Shown: positions 25,955 through 37,112 of the stretch, piece after piece
Numbering within the stretch: position 1 is the stretch's first letter
Layout of the letters: every line of letters starts with the position of its first letter
NCBI RefSeq assembly: GCF_024721155.1
Contig: NZ_JAHVAP010000004.1
Location: forward strand, 186,001 to 250,000
Direction of reading: 5' to 3'
DNA: 64,000 bases
From: Mucilaginibacter phenanthrenivorans
GTDB lineage: Bacteria; Bacteroidota; Bacteroidia; Sphingobacteriales; Sphingobacteriaceae
Position numbers and translations under genes: made by a program
Notes under the pieces: model-generated
What the model was told of the DNA's origin: nothing
The model's database searches: none
What the model saw: the letters and a program-made list of their open reading frames with translations, nothing else

Positions 25955-28297
25955 ATGAATAAATTTTTACTCACGGCAATACCTTGTGCATTGGTATTGT
26001 GCGCCCACGCCCAACAGGGCCCTCCGCTAACCACAAAAGATTATGAACGCGCCGAAAGCCGGCTAAGCTATGGCGTCGAACCGCTGATCGACAACAACGG
26101 CGTTCGCCCTGAATGGCTCGCAGGCGACAAGTTCTGGTACCGTACACTAACTGCAACCGGCAGCGAATTTATCCTCGTCGACCCGACCAAAGGAACCCGT
26201 TCTCCGGCGTTCGATCAGCAAAAATTGGCGGCTGCGCTTTCAACAGCAACCGGCAAACAATACACCGCCAACATGCTGCCGTTTCAAAGCATTACATTTT
26301 CTGCAGATGGCAAATCCATTGTGTTTGAGGCCGACGGCAAACAATGGAGCGCCGACTTGAGCAATTACAAAGTTGCTGAAGACACGTCTCCGGCAGGAGC
26401 AAGAGCACGCGGCGGCCGTCGCGGTGGCGGCAGAGGCGGTAATATTTATAACCTTTCACCTGATGGTAAAAAGGAAGCTTTCATCCGCGACTGGAACCTT
26501 TGGGTACGTGACGTTGATACAAAAAAAGAAACCCAGCTTACAACAGATGGCGTTAAAGATTATGGCTATGCCACCGATAACGCAGGCTGGAAGCACAGCG
26601 ATGCAGCTATCCTGATCTGGTCGTCCAACTCAAAAAAGATTGCCACCTTTAAACAGGACCAGCGTAACGTAAGCGATATGTACCTGGTTACCACCAACGT
26701 GGGCAAACCTACTTTAAAAGCCTGGAAATATCCGTTGCCGGGCGATAAAGATGTTGCTATGATCCAGCGGGTTATTATCGACGTTGACAATCCTAAAGTT
26801 GTTGTAACTAAAGTTGCTCCGGATCCGCACAGGGCCACACTAAGCGACGATATCTCCAGCAGCGGAACTCTGGACGATGTATATTTCAGCTCAGACAATA
26901 CTAAAGTTGCCTTTGTATCAACTTCCCGTGATCACAAAAATGAAAAAGTTCGAATAGCAGACGCCGCAACCGGCGATGTGCGCGAAGTGTTTGAAGAAAC
27001 CGTGCCTACTCAATTTGAGTCGGGCCAGGGTTCTATCAACTGGAAATATTTGGATAAAACCAACGAGATCATCTGGTACTCGGAACGGGATAACTGGGGC
27101 CATCTTTATTTATATGATGCAACCACAGGCAAGGTAAAAAACCAGATCACCAAAGGCGATTTCGTTGTAACCCGTGTACTTAAGGTTGACGAAAAAGCCC
27201 GCATGATCTACTTTATCGCCGACGGCCGCCAGGCAGAGAACCCATATTTCAGCCAGTTATGCAAAGTAGGCTTTGATGGTAAGCACTTTGCAAACCTTAC
27301 ACCCGAAGCAGGTAATCACCAGGTTACGCTTTCTCCTGGCGGTGGTTATTTCATCGATACTTATTCAAAACCTGATGTTCCGGGTGTTACTGTATTGCGC
27401 GATATGAGCGGCAAGATGATCACCACTTTAGAGAAAACCGATATATCAAGATTGCAGGCTACCGGCTGGAAACCTGTTATTACCTTTTCGGTAAAAGCAC
27501 ATGATGGCAAAACCGACGTCTATGGCTTAATGATCACGCCTACAACGCTTGATCCCAATAAAAAATACCCTGTAATTGATTATATCTATCCTGGTCCTCA
27601 AGGCGGCAGCGTAGGCAGCTGGTCGTTTGCAGCTTCAAGAGGCGACGGGCAGGCACTCGCAGAGTTGGGCTTTATTGTTGTTGAAATTGAAGGCACCAGC
27701 AATCCTTTGCGCTCAAAAAGCTTTCATGATATGAGCTATGGCAACATGGGCGAAAACACCCTGCCTGACCAGGTAGGCGGCATTCGCCAGCTTGCTGCAA
27801 AATACGGTTACTTAGATACCACACGTGTAGGCATCTGGGGCCATTCAGGTGGTGGTTTTGCAACAGCAGGCGCAATGTTCCGCTACCCTGATTTCTTCAA
27901 AGTAGGAATCTCGGAGTCAGGAAATCATGAAAATCTTAACTATGAGGACGACTGGGGCGAACGCTACAATGGTTTGGCAGCAAATTCAAACTATGCAGCA
28001 CAGGCAAACCAAAATCTTGCTAAAAACCTTAAGGGTAAGCTGATGATTGCACATGGTTTGTTGGATGATAACGTTCCGCCATATAACAGCCTGCTGGTAA
28101 TTGAAGCATTGGAGAAAGCCAATAAAGATTACGATTTAGTAGTGTTCCCCAATATGCCGCATGGCTATGGCCAGTACTCGCCATACATGATGCGCCGTCG
28201 CTGGGATTATTTTGTAAAGAACCTTTTAGGCGTTGAGCCACCTCACGAATATGCGTTGAAAGCCAAAACCGATCCAAGGAATGGAGGTGGCAGATAG
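25955..28297 (+). CDS. S9 family peptidase (DPP IV-like)
   Basis: 780 residues with a signal peptide (ends CAHAQ). Residues about 50-500 form the DPP IV-type beta-propeller; the C-terminal about 250 residues are the alpha/beta-hydrolase. The nucleophile Ser631 lies in GHSGGG (GWSYGG is more usual), the acid in GLLDDNVPP, and the base in MPHGYGQ. Such peptidases release dipeptides from peptides in the periplasm. An Arg-Gly-rich insert (about residues 147-162, nt 26393-26440) and a Gly-rich C-terminus are unusual. A terminator follows. Confidence 0.94.
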   Translation: MNKFLLTAIPCALVLCAHAQQGPPLTTKDYERAESRLSYGVEPLIDNNGVRPEWLAGDKFWYRTLTATGSEFILVDPTKGTRSPAFDQQKLAAALSTATGKQYTANMLPFQSITFSADGKSIVFEADGKQWSADLSNYKVAEDTSPAGARARGGRRGGGRGGNIYNLSPDGKKEAFIRDWNLWVRDVDTKKETQLTTDGVKDYGYATDNAGWKHSDAAILIWSSNSKKIATFKQDQRNVSDMYLVTTNVGKPTLKAWKYPLPGDKDVAMIQRVIIDVDNPKVVVTKVAPDPHRATLSDDISSSGTLDDVYFSSDNTKVAFVSTSRDHKNEKVRIADAATGDVREVFEETVPTQFESGQGSINWKYLDKTNEIIWYSERDNWGHLYLYDATTGKVKNQITKGDFVVTRVLKVDEKARMIYFIADGRQAENPYFSQLCKVGFDGKHFANLTPEAGNHQVTLSPGGGYFIDTYSKPDVPGVTVLRDMSGKMITTLEKTDISRLQATGWKPVITFSVKAHDGKTDVYGLMITPTTLDPNKKYPVIDYIYPGPQGGSVGSWSFAASRGDGQALAELGFIVVEIEGTSNPLRSKSFHDMSYGNMGENTLPDQVGGIRQLAAKYGYLDTTRVGIWGHSGGGFATAGAMFRYPDFFKVGISESGNHENLNYEDDWGERYNGLAANSNYAAQANQNLAKNLKGKLMIAHGLLDDNVPPYNSLLVIEALEKANKDYDLVVFPNMPHGYGQYSPYMMRRRWDYFVKNLLGVEPPHEYALKAKTDPRNGGGR

Positions 28298-28325
28298 CAT
28301 TGGATAAACCGATACATTTTGAAAG

Positions 28326-28354
28326 CCTGTTCCCGTTTGGGAACAGGTTTTTTT
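28326..28354 (+). terminator. Rho-independent terminator of the S9 peptidase gene
   Basis: CCTGTTCCC-GTTT-GGGAACAGG stem-loop (28326-28347) followed by seven T (28348-28354). Confidence 0.95.
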
Positions 28355-28388
28355 ATTAAAAGAAGCCGCTGTAAAAATCGATCGAAGA

Positions 28389-31300
28389 CTAAGGCAATCT
28401 CAGCTGCTTAATATTTTGTACAGACTGATACCCCAATTTTCTATAGCTTTCAAACTGGGCTTCATCAAAAAACTGATCACCTGTTGATTGCTGCGGGAAT
28501 TCGGGATTATTTACAAAATACTCTCTTATATCTACTGTTTCATTACCGGTAAGAGACGTTTTAATATAAACAATAGTGCCGGTTGCCTGTTTTTTACCCG
28601 GATATTTTATGGTGCCCTGAACCACGTGCGATTTGCTATACCGGGTTTCTTTGTCCTTATTGGTTATCCTCGAAACATCAAGGTCTATCTCGACCCCAAA
28701 ATCAATTCTGCAACGCCGTATTGCATTGGCAAGTCCCTCGCAGGTTGATTTTCATCTTCTTCAGCGTCGCCAAGTAAGATGTAGTTACACCTGCGCCTAA
28801 CCAATTCATACAGTCCCATATTATCAAAATGCCCCCCGTCAGACAGGCAAACATAGTTGGTGTTGATATCTGATTTACCAATCAGGTCTTTTATCAAATA
28901 TCCCAAACCTGCAATAGGATCTGAGCGCTTCCAGCAATCCAGTCGCGGGTTTCCGATCCAGCGGCCAAGCCGCACGTTAAACACTGTAAGTAAAAAAGCG
29001 GTAGCGGGTGATGAGTGATAACCCATATTTGGGCTAACGGCAGCACCGGAAATGGCCATTGTAGTCCCTATTAATGGCCCCGCATCGCGCGAGTAATGTT
29101 CCGTTGGCCGGTAGCCGTATTCATAAACCCGGTTACGGCTATATGCAGCAGAACGTGTCGGGCTAAAATCAAACCCGCAATAAAGGGGCGAAAAAACAAA
29201 AGACTCCGCTTTACGGTCTTGCCTGTCAAGCTCTGAAACTGTAGTGGCATTAAGCGCCGTATTTATTATCGGATAAGGCCCGTAATAATGTTCGTTAGTG
29301 GTCAATAATGCAAGTGGGAAATCGTCGTCCTTGTCAAAACCAGTAAAACTGTTGGCGGTGTTCATCCGGTCTGTTCTCCGGCGGGTTGCGCCGAGATAAG
29401 CCCTTACCAACCTATTGCGATAAAAATCATGCAGCGAGAATTCGTTTACCCCAATGCGCCAGCTTAGTAAAAATGTTAGAACAGCAAGCGCCAGGGTTAA
29501 TACAGTACAGCACCACACCCTGTTTTGTTGCTGAAAGTGTACCTGGACCGCTGAACGCATAAAATCGATCGCATACGCCCCGATAAGCAAAAAGCCAAGC
29601 ATAAACAAGTAAGGTGCAAACCGAATAAAAATTTCCTGCGCCTGCAGCACACCACTAACGGCCTTATCGCCGGCTGATTTTGATTGAAACGCAAGCTTTA
29701 CCGCATAGGCTATAATAGCCATCCATCCCCCAAATATCGCAGGCAGCTTTTCAACATAACTAACGGGAATCCTTTTAAAAAGATCGGGCAGCAGTAATGA
29801 CGAGAATGTCACCAACATCCATATAATCATAAAACGATGTACCAAAGCCCCCATCCTGCCCCACCATTCTCTTCGCTCATCCGGAAAAAAATTACCCATC
29901 AGTGCCATCCGCACTACAACACATATGCTTATCGCCTCCAGTATAATCGGCACCCCTATAATAAGCGTTAATTTTGATTGAAAAAAGGGATCCCTCAACG
30001 TGCTTAGTGAAATGTATTCTATCAGTTGCCAGGCTGTAGCCAGTAGTGCCAGCCCGCAAACCGATGCAATTACCGATGTTAAAAAGATAGCCAGCGCAAG
30101 TTTTACCCGGTAAAGCGGTTTGGAACTAAATTTTTCTTCCTCAAACCGGTGATATTTTCCCATGGCTGCAATTATTATCATCCCTAAAAAACCAAATATT
30201 ACGCCCGGGGCAAGCAGCCAAAATTTGGCGCCGAAATTATGCGAAGAAAGGGTTACTGTTGAAAACCAAATAGTGAGTAAAAATGCCGCTCCTGTTGCCC
30301 AAACAATAAGTAAGTGGGCAAGCCATGCACTTCTGCCAAGTACAAATTTCCGTTGCGGCGGATGGGCATTATTATAAGAACGCATTCCGCTGCCGGCAAG
30401 AAATGCCCCCGGCAAAAGTATAACAGCACTCCAGGTTAAAACTTTTGCCACTGTCATATGCACCGAAAGGTTACTAATGTAATCCCAGCCGCTAAACAAA
30501 GCGCCAATGGCCGATAAAACGGTCAGCAGGATCAGTAACAGCACGGTTTGATTTATCAGGGTATTTCGCAGCCAGGTTATTCCCATTGTCCACGTATCGG
30601 TTGACATAATGCTGGCGTTTGGCGAAAGAAAGTTGCTAAACATGCGCAACCATTTAATGGGCCTTACCTCATCAGCAAAAGGATCGGGCGATTCCTTTTT
30701 ATTCAGCCGTTCCACAACTTTTGACAATGACCCGGAACGCTTGATCCATGAACTGAACCATGTACCGATATATCCGCCACCAGATACCGTCGACAGGTAA
30801 TCAAACCTGGCAAGCACGTTCAGTTCCGCAAGCTTTTGTAAAACACCAAGATTAAACGTGGCCGACCTGATCCCCCCTCCTGAAAATGCCAGGCCCGCTA
30901 AATTTAATTTTTCGGCAATCTGCATCGGATCATTCGAATGAATGTCACCTGAAGGAGGAAACTGCCACGATGCACCCGGCTCCATATCACCAAAGCGTTT
31001 GGTTCTTGAGGTACTAACCTCCATAAGTTCCTGGTAAAAAAGGCTCTCAAAAGGCAATGGGATTTCTTTTTTATTTAAACACTGCACCAGCGCTCTGTCA
31101 TCTGTTAATAATACAAATGCACGCTCTGTAAATGTAATATCACCATCCTTACTATGCCAAAATTGTGATAATGCATGCTGGTCATGCTTACTCAGCAGGG
31201 ATTCGAGCCTGGGATTATAAACCTGGTAAAGCCGTAGCCTGTAAGTTCCTGTTCTTTTCGGGGCAAGCGCAAGTATAATTTGAACTGGCATATATTGTAA

Positions 31301-31729
31301 TATAATAACCAGATGCGTGCGTTCAGCAGGGTTGGTATATAAAATATCCCTGATGAGTTGGCGCCAGAAATATGGACTTGAAAATAAATTACCAAGCTGT
31401 ATTATTTGTGTTTTGTCATCATCTGAAGGTGATGGGGCAGTATTCGTTAAACGCTTTAACCATTTCAACAGCTCAGCTGCCGTTAACAGGAAACAGTGTA
31501 CTAACTCATCACCGGCATCCACGCCGGTACTCGACCATACAATTTCAGCTATCCTTCTTTTAAGAACCTGGTTGCAATGGCCGGGCGTGTTATTATTTTG
31601 AAAAGCATCCCAAAGCTTGTAATCTTTTGAGCTCTCCTTCAGCTCATCCGGTATATTATTTTTACAGATATCCTGGATAACTGTAAGGTAGGAAGCAGCC
31701 TCTGCGGTAAGGTCAGTAACAATGTCCAT
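28389..31729 (-). pseudogene. Patatin-like phospholipase with membrane segments, frameshifted near the C-terminus
   Basis: The frame opened by the ATG at 31729 runs to a stop at 28685 (1014 residues). The family sequence continues in another frame to the stop at 28389, so one nucleotide appears to be missing between about 28741 and 28752. Repaired length is about 1113 residues. The first part has the patatin oxyanion loop SGGGIRS (283-289), nucleophile Ser316 in TVSGGGY, and Asp964 in SDGGHFDN. Between them are about eight membrane segments (residues about 395-760). The shifted part continues CEGLANAIRRCRIDFGVEID, just what follows the DGG region in relatives. All catalytic residues lie before the break, so some activity could remain. 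A sequencing error in the short A run (four A) is possible. Confidence 0.85.
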
Positions 31730-32045
31730 CTGATTTTAGTTAAAAAGGTTAACAATTGGCATGGTTAGCCACTACAAACTCAGGTTAATCTGAGAATTGC
31801 AATCGGGGGCACTAAAAACGCGTAGGGATACTGAAATAAATTTATGTATAAATATATTAATTTAAAAGTATTAATTAAGTAATAGTTTATCAAATATTTC
31901 TTTATAGCGCAAATTACAAGTCAGGTATTTTATTATATCCATTTTTCGGTGATGATATAATACTTAATAATCAAATAATACACAACAAAAAACCCCGGTC
32001 GTTTTCACGGCCGGGGATTAGTTTTTATTAAAATTACCTCACTAT
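31730..32045. other. AT-rich intergenic region between SusD-like gene and patatin gene
   Basis: 316 bp. The part next to the SusD gene holds its terminator (31993-32016). The rest is AT-rich and should contain the patatin promoter, but no clear TAnnTTTG match was found on the minus strand. Confidence 0.4.
31984..32016 (-). terminator. Terminator of the SusC/SusD-like operon
   Basis: CCCCGGTCG (31993-32001) pairs with CGGCCGGGG (32008-32016), with one G-U pair. The T-tract on the minus strand is TTTTTTGTTG. Confidence 0.9.
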
Positions 32046-33542
32046 TTATTTCTTGTCAAACCATAGTTTAGTAGTAACCAGATCGCCGCCTATAGCTGAA
32101 GAAGCTGCGTCATAATTACTTGTGTTTATCTGTTGTTCCTTATTAGGATAAGTAAAACGAACAGGAAATGCGCTGATTGCATCTGGTGGCGGAATTAAAA
32201 CAGGATAATCCAATCTCCTGTTTACAGTCCATGCATCATATCCCCTATTGTAAAGCGCAAGATACTGTTGCTTTGCAATTGCCTGTAATTGAGCAGCCTG
32301 TCCGCTGCCAATTGGATTAGCTGTTATAATATCAGCAGCACCCGCATCTGATCCCGTCCAGTATACAAATGATGCGGTGATGCCATTTGCATAGTAAGTT
32401 GCAGTGCTACCTGGTATAAAACCTCTTGCAGCAGCTTCTGCTAAATAAAATTGCGTTTCTGAATAATCCAATAAATCACCCGGAGTATCCGCGTTAGCCA
32501 GGTTGCCGATAGATGCCGCCTGTCCATTTGCATTTCCTTTAGTTAGCTCAGAGCCCGACGGCAACGAGTAGTTAGAAAATAAGATGGTCCCTTCGGCGTT
32601 CGGTGCGCCTACATACTTGCCAACCTTGTTTTGAGCAAAATAGTAAGGCGTTCTTTTATCTCCTATTGTTGCATCAGTTGCATTTTGCGAACCCAGCAAT
32701 GCCATATAAGTGTCTGTTGCAACGTAATCATACCTTCCGCTTTGAACTAAACCAACCCAAGCCTGGTTAGTATATGGCGGCGAGCTTGAAAATTGATATA
32801 AAGCATTATCACTATTTGAAGTGAATATACCTCCTGAGCCTGCAATGGCGGATGTAATAGTGGCTTTGGCTGTCACAGGATCTGAATCTGCCAATAAGAT
32901 TCCCATTTTAAGCTTAAAGGTATTGCCAAACTTTTTCCATGCAGCCGGGCTTCCTCCATAAATCATGTCAGCTGTACCGAAACTCCCTCCGGAGGCATCA
33001 AGGTTAGCAATGTCTGCATCCAGACGTTTCAACAAATCTGCGTATATGGTTGCAGCATCATCATATTTAGGGAATAACGTAGTGTTCACACTAAATGCCT
33101 GTGAATATGGAATATTTCCGAAAGTGGTCACCAAATAATAAAAGGAATAAACTTCACAAATATCTGTAATAGCCAGCTCGTTTTTTAACGTAGCTGCATC
33201 AGTTACATCTGTTTTCATTAAGCCTTTGGCTTTTTCAAAATTTGTCAACGGTCCGGTATAAAACTCATCCCAAATCCCGTCTGCGATGGAACGTCCCGGG
33301 ATATTATATTGAGACTCTGTTAAGTATTGCACCTCTGTCCACTGCTGCTCAATTAAACGAAATATATTATCATTTTCGCTCACCGAAGTCATATTATTGG
33401 CCATCAGGTTTTCAGCTTGTGTAAACACCGCATACGAAGGCACAGTCACAGGGTGCTTCGGATCGATGTTTAATTTTGTTATATCTTTTGTGCAGGCCGT
33501 TAGTAACGATGCTGCAGCAAAAATTAGTATTCTCTTTTTCAT
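32046..33542 (-). CDS. SusD/RagB-family outer-membrane lipoprotein (SusD-like_2 type)
   Basis: 498 residues from the ATG at 33542; the frame is also open from a GTG at 33566, but MKKRILIFAAASLLTAC is a natural lipoprotein start with Cys17. It has the TPR-rich SusD fold (with WTEVQYLTESQY near 73), and the pattern fits the SusD-like_2 subgroup that includes proteins paired with peptide or unknown-nutrient porins. It lies 24 nt after its SusC partner and ends with a terminator. No sugar enzymes belong to the pair, so the nutrient is unknown. Confidence 0.9.
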   Translation of the reverse strand: MKKRILIFAAASLLTACTKDITKLNIDPKHPVTVPSYAVFTQAENLMANNMTSVSENDNIFRLIEQQWTEVQYLTESQYNIPGRSIADGIWDEFYTGPLTNFEKAKGLMKTDVTDAATLKNELAITDICEVYSFYYLVTTFGNIPYSQAFSVNTTLFPKYDDAATIYADLLKRLDADIANLDASGGSFGTADMIYGGSPAAWKKFGNTFKLKMGILLADSDPVTAKATITSAIAGSGGIFTSNSDNALYQFSSSPPYTNQAWVGLVQSGRYDYVATDTYMALLGSQNATDATIGDKRTPYYFAQNKVGKYVGAPNAEGTILFSNYSLPSGSELTKGNANGQAASIGNLANADTPGDLLDYSETQFYLAEAAARGFIPGSTATYYANGITASFVYWTGSDAGAADIITANPIGSGQAAQLQAIAKQQYLALYNRGYDAWTVNRRLDYPVLIPPPDAISAFPVRFTYPNKEQQINTSNYDAASSAIGGDLVTTKLWFDKK

Positions 33543-33566
33543 GTCTTCTTTTTTGAATTTTTTCAC

Positions 33567-36500
33567 TTAAAACCTTAGCTTCAAATTAAATGCAATGGTA
33601 CGTACGGTAGGATATGAACCTTCCTGGATCCCTTGTATATTACCTGCACTTAAACCGTCTTCAGGATCAGAGTACGGGATGTTTTTATGAATGATCCATA
33701 AGTTATGCCCTATCAGTTGGAAGGTAACTCCCTTTACAGCTCCCAATTTACTGATCACACTTGAAGGAAGGTCGTAGCCGATAAGCGCTTCCCTTAATTT
33801 AATGAAGCTACCATCATACACAAATGCCTTAAGCGGTAATAAACCTGCGCCATTACCCCATTCGCCATATGCGCTACCATCAACCCTTACTGTGTTTGGC
33901 TGCCCGGTAGCTGTTACGCCGGGGCGGATGAAACCACCGCCCTGGTCAAGCGGGGCACGAACTGAATGACCAAGATCATTTGTATAAGTAGTAAGCTTGT
34001 ACAAACCATCATCTAAACCGTAAGCAAGGTCATTCGAGAAGATGTCGCCACCATGACGGAAATCAAGCAGGAACGAAGCATGAAAGTTTTTAAAAAATGT
34101 GAACTCGTTATTAATACCGCCTGTCCATTTTGCGTTGGTGTTACCGATATTGTTATTTTGAGACTCATTGATAACGTATTCACCATTAGCATCAACAACC
34201 TTGCGCCCTTGTTTGTCATACGTATAATCTGTTCCTCTTATAATACCGTATGGCTGACCAAGCGGTGCGTTGATCGACTCGCCATTTTGGAAACTGGCGA
34301 TCAACAGATCCTTCGCTTCGTTACCTGTGCCATCCTTGAATAGATTAAGAACTTTGTTACGGTTAGCAGCCCAGTTAACGGTAATTTTCCAATTGAAATT
34401 TTGCGTTGCAACCGGAGTACCGCTTATGCTGATTTCGACACCTTTATTTTGCACCGTACCCGCATTTTCAAAGTAGCTGGTATAACCTGTCGTTGTAGAA
34501 ACGTTTACAGGGATCAACTGGTCGATTGTTTTTGTAACATAATAGCTACCGTCAAAATGCAACCTGCCGTGAAGGAAGTCTAACTCCAACCCACCTTCTG
34601 CTGAACGTGTACGTTCTGGTCTTAAGCTGGCGTTGTTTTTTGTTAAATTCTGAATTGCAACAGGGTTGCCATCAAAAGGAGGGCTAATAGTGTAAGTATC
34701 CAAAACCCTATATGCAGGAGCATCAGAACCTACTTCAGCATAGTTAGCCCTTAACTTTCCGTATGAAAGCCAATTGAGGTTTTTAAGCAGCTCCGAGAAA
34801 ATAAAGCCGCCGGATACCGATGGGTACCAGTAAGCATTGTTTCCCGAAGGCAGCGTTGAAGAAACATCCCTGCGGATGGTACCTTCCAGGCTGAATAATT
34901 TCTTCCAGGAAAGTGTTGCGTCTGCAAATACCCCATCTACTTCTGATTTCTGAAGCCCCTCTATTGCAGGAAGCGGAGAACTCACGGTGTTTGACAAGGC
35001 GTAAATACCCGGAATAACAAGGCCATTGTTGGTTTCGGCCTCGATAGTACTTATATAATCTTTCCTGATATTTGTACCAAGTAAGCCTTTTAAGTTGAAA
35101 TCAGAACCAAGGTTTTTATCAACGTTTGCATACAGGTCAAAGTTGGTTTCATGAAAATCCTTGTTAAACCTTGAATAGTAAGGAACACCAATACTGCCTA
35201 CATCATAACGCTCCTCATCAAAATCAGAATAAGAGTCTAACGATACCCTGCCTGTGAATGATAACCAGTCAGTTGCTTTATAGGTAGCATTAACATTACC
35301 CAGGTAACGGTTACGGCTGGCTGTAGAATAATTATGTAAAACCACGAAATATGGGTTGTTCCAGTAAGCCGGATCGGTATTTCCGCTAGCCGGGTCGGCC
35401 ATGTTCCAGGTAGTGTTTAAATTAGGGTGTAGATAATAAGCAGTCTCTAGTTCCTTAATATCATTATTTAAGCCCCACCATTGCCTGAAGCCTGACATTA
35501 CGTTCCTGTTATCAGAGTTGGTGCCATCATAACCTGTACCTTCACCTGTTTTATTATTTTGATTGGTGTAATTCACGTTTGCACCAACAGATAATTTTGA
35601 ATTGATATTATAAGTAGCACCAAAATCGATTTTGTTTTTTTGGTTGTAACTTCCAGGCACATCGTCGCGGTCATCGCTCCGGGTGTAACCTAACTTAAAT
35701 GTTCCATTGTCACCTCCGTTGGTAACCAGTATGCTGTTATTGGTAGAAAGCGAATTGATAAAAAACGAGTTAGGGTTGTTTTTTGCCGCAACCCACGGGG
35801 TAGCCTTACCATAATTAGGTAAACCAGGAACAAAGGCATCCCACTGGTAAACCTTTAAATTAGGATTGAAAGCTACACCGTTCGAAGCGTCGTCACCGGT
35901 AGGCGCAATAAGAGCGTTAGGGTTACCGAAAACGTTAGCCGTACTAAATCCGTCCCTGCTGCCAGCACCGGTTTGAATGCCGTAACCTTCACCATACTGA
36001 GTCTGGTACTGTGGTAATGTAGATTTATCAGCTGAATTATTAGTAATTGTTGAATTTATGACGATACCTAAACCTTTTTTGGCTTTTTTAGTGGTTATTA
36101 ATATAACACCGTTGCTTCCACGCGAACCATACAATGCAGTTGCACCGGCGCCCTTAAGTACAGTTACACTTTCAATATCATCAGGATTGATGTCTGCTGC
36201 AGGGCTTCCATAATCGTAACCACCACCGCCTGTACTTTGAGCAGCCATTGCCCCGCCTAAACCTGCACCGTGGCTACCGTTAGTATTTGTGTTGTCAACA
36301 GGTACCCCGTCTATCACAAATAAAGCCTGGTTGTTTCCATAAATAGATTTAACACCACGAATTACGACGTTTGTTGAGCCACCCAGGGTATTGTTCTGCT
36401 TAATTTCCAAACCTGAAACCTTGCCCGATAACCCGTCAATAAAGTTGCTTGACCGCTGTTTGCTCACTTCATCGCCGTTTACCTGCTGGGCCGCATAGCT

Positions 36501-36857
36501 TTGCTGATTACGCGTACGGGAAATACCTAACGCACCGGTAACCACAACCTCACCCAGTTGCTGGGCAGATGTTGTTAACACAACGTTTAGGGTAGCGCCA
36601 TTTACAGCTAGTGTTTGGGTTGTATAGCCCAAAAATGAAAATGACAACTTTGCGCCGGCCGGTACGCTGAGTGAGTATTTACCATTAACGTCCGTTTGCG
36701 TTCCGTTGGTTGTTCCCTGCAGGCTTACCGATACCCCGGGCAATGGCAAGCCGTCTTCCTTGGCCGTAACCTTCCCGGTCACGGTTTGATTTTGTGCAAA
36801 TAACCGGGTTGCGGTTATAAGGAGTAAGCACAAATTCATGAGTAGAATTTTTTTCAT
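33567..36857 (-). CDS. SusC/RagA-family TonB-dependent outer-membrane transporter
   Basis: 1096 residues. Signal peptide ending LFAQ, CarboxypepD_reg-like domain (about 24-100), a plug domain (about 115-235; DINPDDIESVTVLKGAGATALYG is the typical RagA stretch), and a 22-strand barrel ending in NLKLRF with an aromatic last residue for BAM recognition. It forms the pedal-bin transporter with the SusD lipoprotein next to it. It is longer than many SusC proteins. The 458-bp gap upstream is shared with a divergent helicase gene. Confidence 0.95.
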   Translation of the reverse strand: MKKILLMNLCLLLITATRLFAQNQTVTGKVTAKEDGLPLPGVSVSLQGTTNGTQTDVNGKYSLSVPAGAKLSFSFLGYTTQTLAVNGATLNVVLTTSAQQLGEVVVTGALGISRTRNQQSYAAQQVNGDEVSKQRSSNFIDGLSGKVSGLEIKQNNTLGGSTNVVIRGVKSIYGNNQALFVIDGVPVDNTNTNGSHGAGLGGAMAAQSTGGGGYDYGSPAADINPDDIESVTVLKGAGATALYGSRGSNGVILITTKKAKKGLGIVINSTITNNSADKSTLPQYQTQYGEGYGIQTGAGSRDGFSTANVFGNPNALIAPTGDDASNGVAFNPNLKVYQWDAFVPGLPNYGKATPWVAAKNNPNSFFINSLSTNNSILVTNGGDNGTFKLGYTRSDDRDDVPGSYNQKNKIDFGATYNINSKLSVGANVNYTNQNNKTGEGTGYDGTNSDNRNVMSGFRQWWGLNNDIKELETAYYLHPNLNTTWNMADPASGNTDPAYWNNPYFVVLHNYSTASRNRYLGNVNATYKATDWLSFTGRVSLDSYSDFDEERYDVGSIGVPYYSRFNKDFHETNFDLYANVDKNLGSDFNLKGLLGTNIRKDYISTIEAETNNGLVIPGIYALSNTVSSPLPAIEGLQKSEVDGVFADATLSWKKLFSLEGTIRRDVSSTLPSGNNAYWYPSVSGGFIFSELLKNLNWLSYGKLRANYAEVGSDAPAYRVLDTYTISPPFDGNPVAIQNLTKNNASLRPERTRSAEGGLELDFLHGRLHFDGSYYVTKTIDQLIPVNVSTTTGYTSYFENAGTVQNKGVEISISGTPVATQNFNWKITVNWAANRNKVLNLFKDGTGNEAKDLLIASFQNGESINAPLGQPYGIIRGTDYTYDKQGRKVVDANGEYVINESQNNNIGNTNAKWTGGINNEFTFFKNFHASFLLDFRHGGDIFSNDLAYGLDDGLYKLTTYTNDLGHSVRAPLDQGGGFIRPGVTATGQPNTVRVDGSAYGEWGNGAGLLPLKAFVYDGSFIKLREALIGYDLPSSVISKLGAVKGVTFQLIGHNLWIIHKNIPYSDPEDGLSAGNIQGIQEGSYPTVRTIAFNLKLRF

Positions 36858-37112
36858 TAATAAATCAGTTTGTGAGTTAATATTTACGTTTATTAGTCAA
36901 CGCATTCGAGCTGATAAACCTACGGCAAGTTTTCGTTTAACTAAAATATATTTCTGTAACTTCTCGTTTACAATTTCATTTTTAACTGTAACGAATTATT
37001 TACACAACATTACTAAAACAATACCGGTAATTTGCCGTTTCAAAATCACAACTACCTAAGTTATCTGTAAGAAAATATTGATAATAATAAGGCAGTTATA
37101 TAGTTAATTGTG

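Noticed and set aside
36838..37059. 73-residue plus-strand frame before the orphan terminator
   Set aside because: Low-complexity AT-rich translation, overlaps the susC start, no start context. The transcript there, if any, is more likely non-coding.
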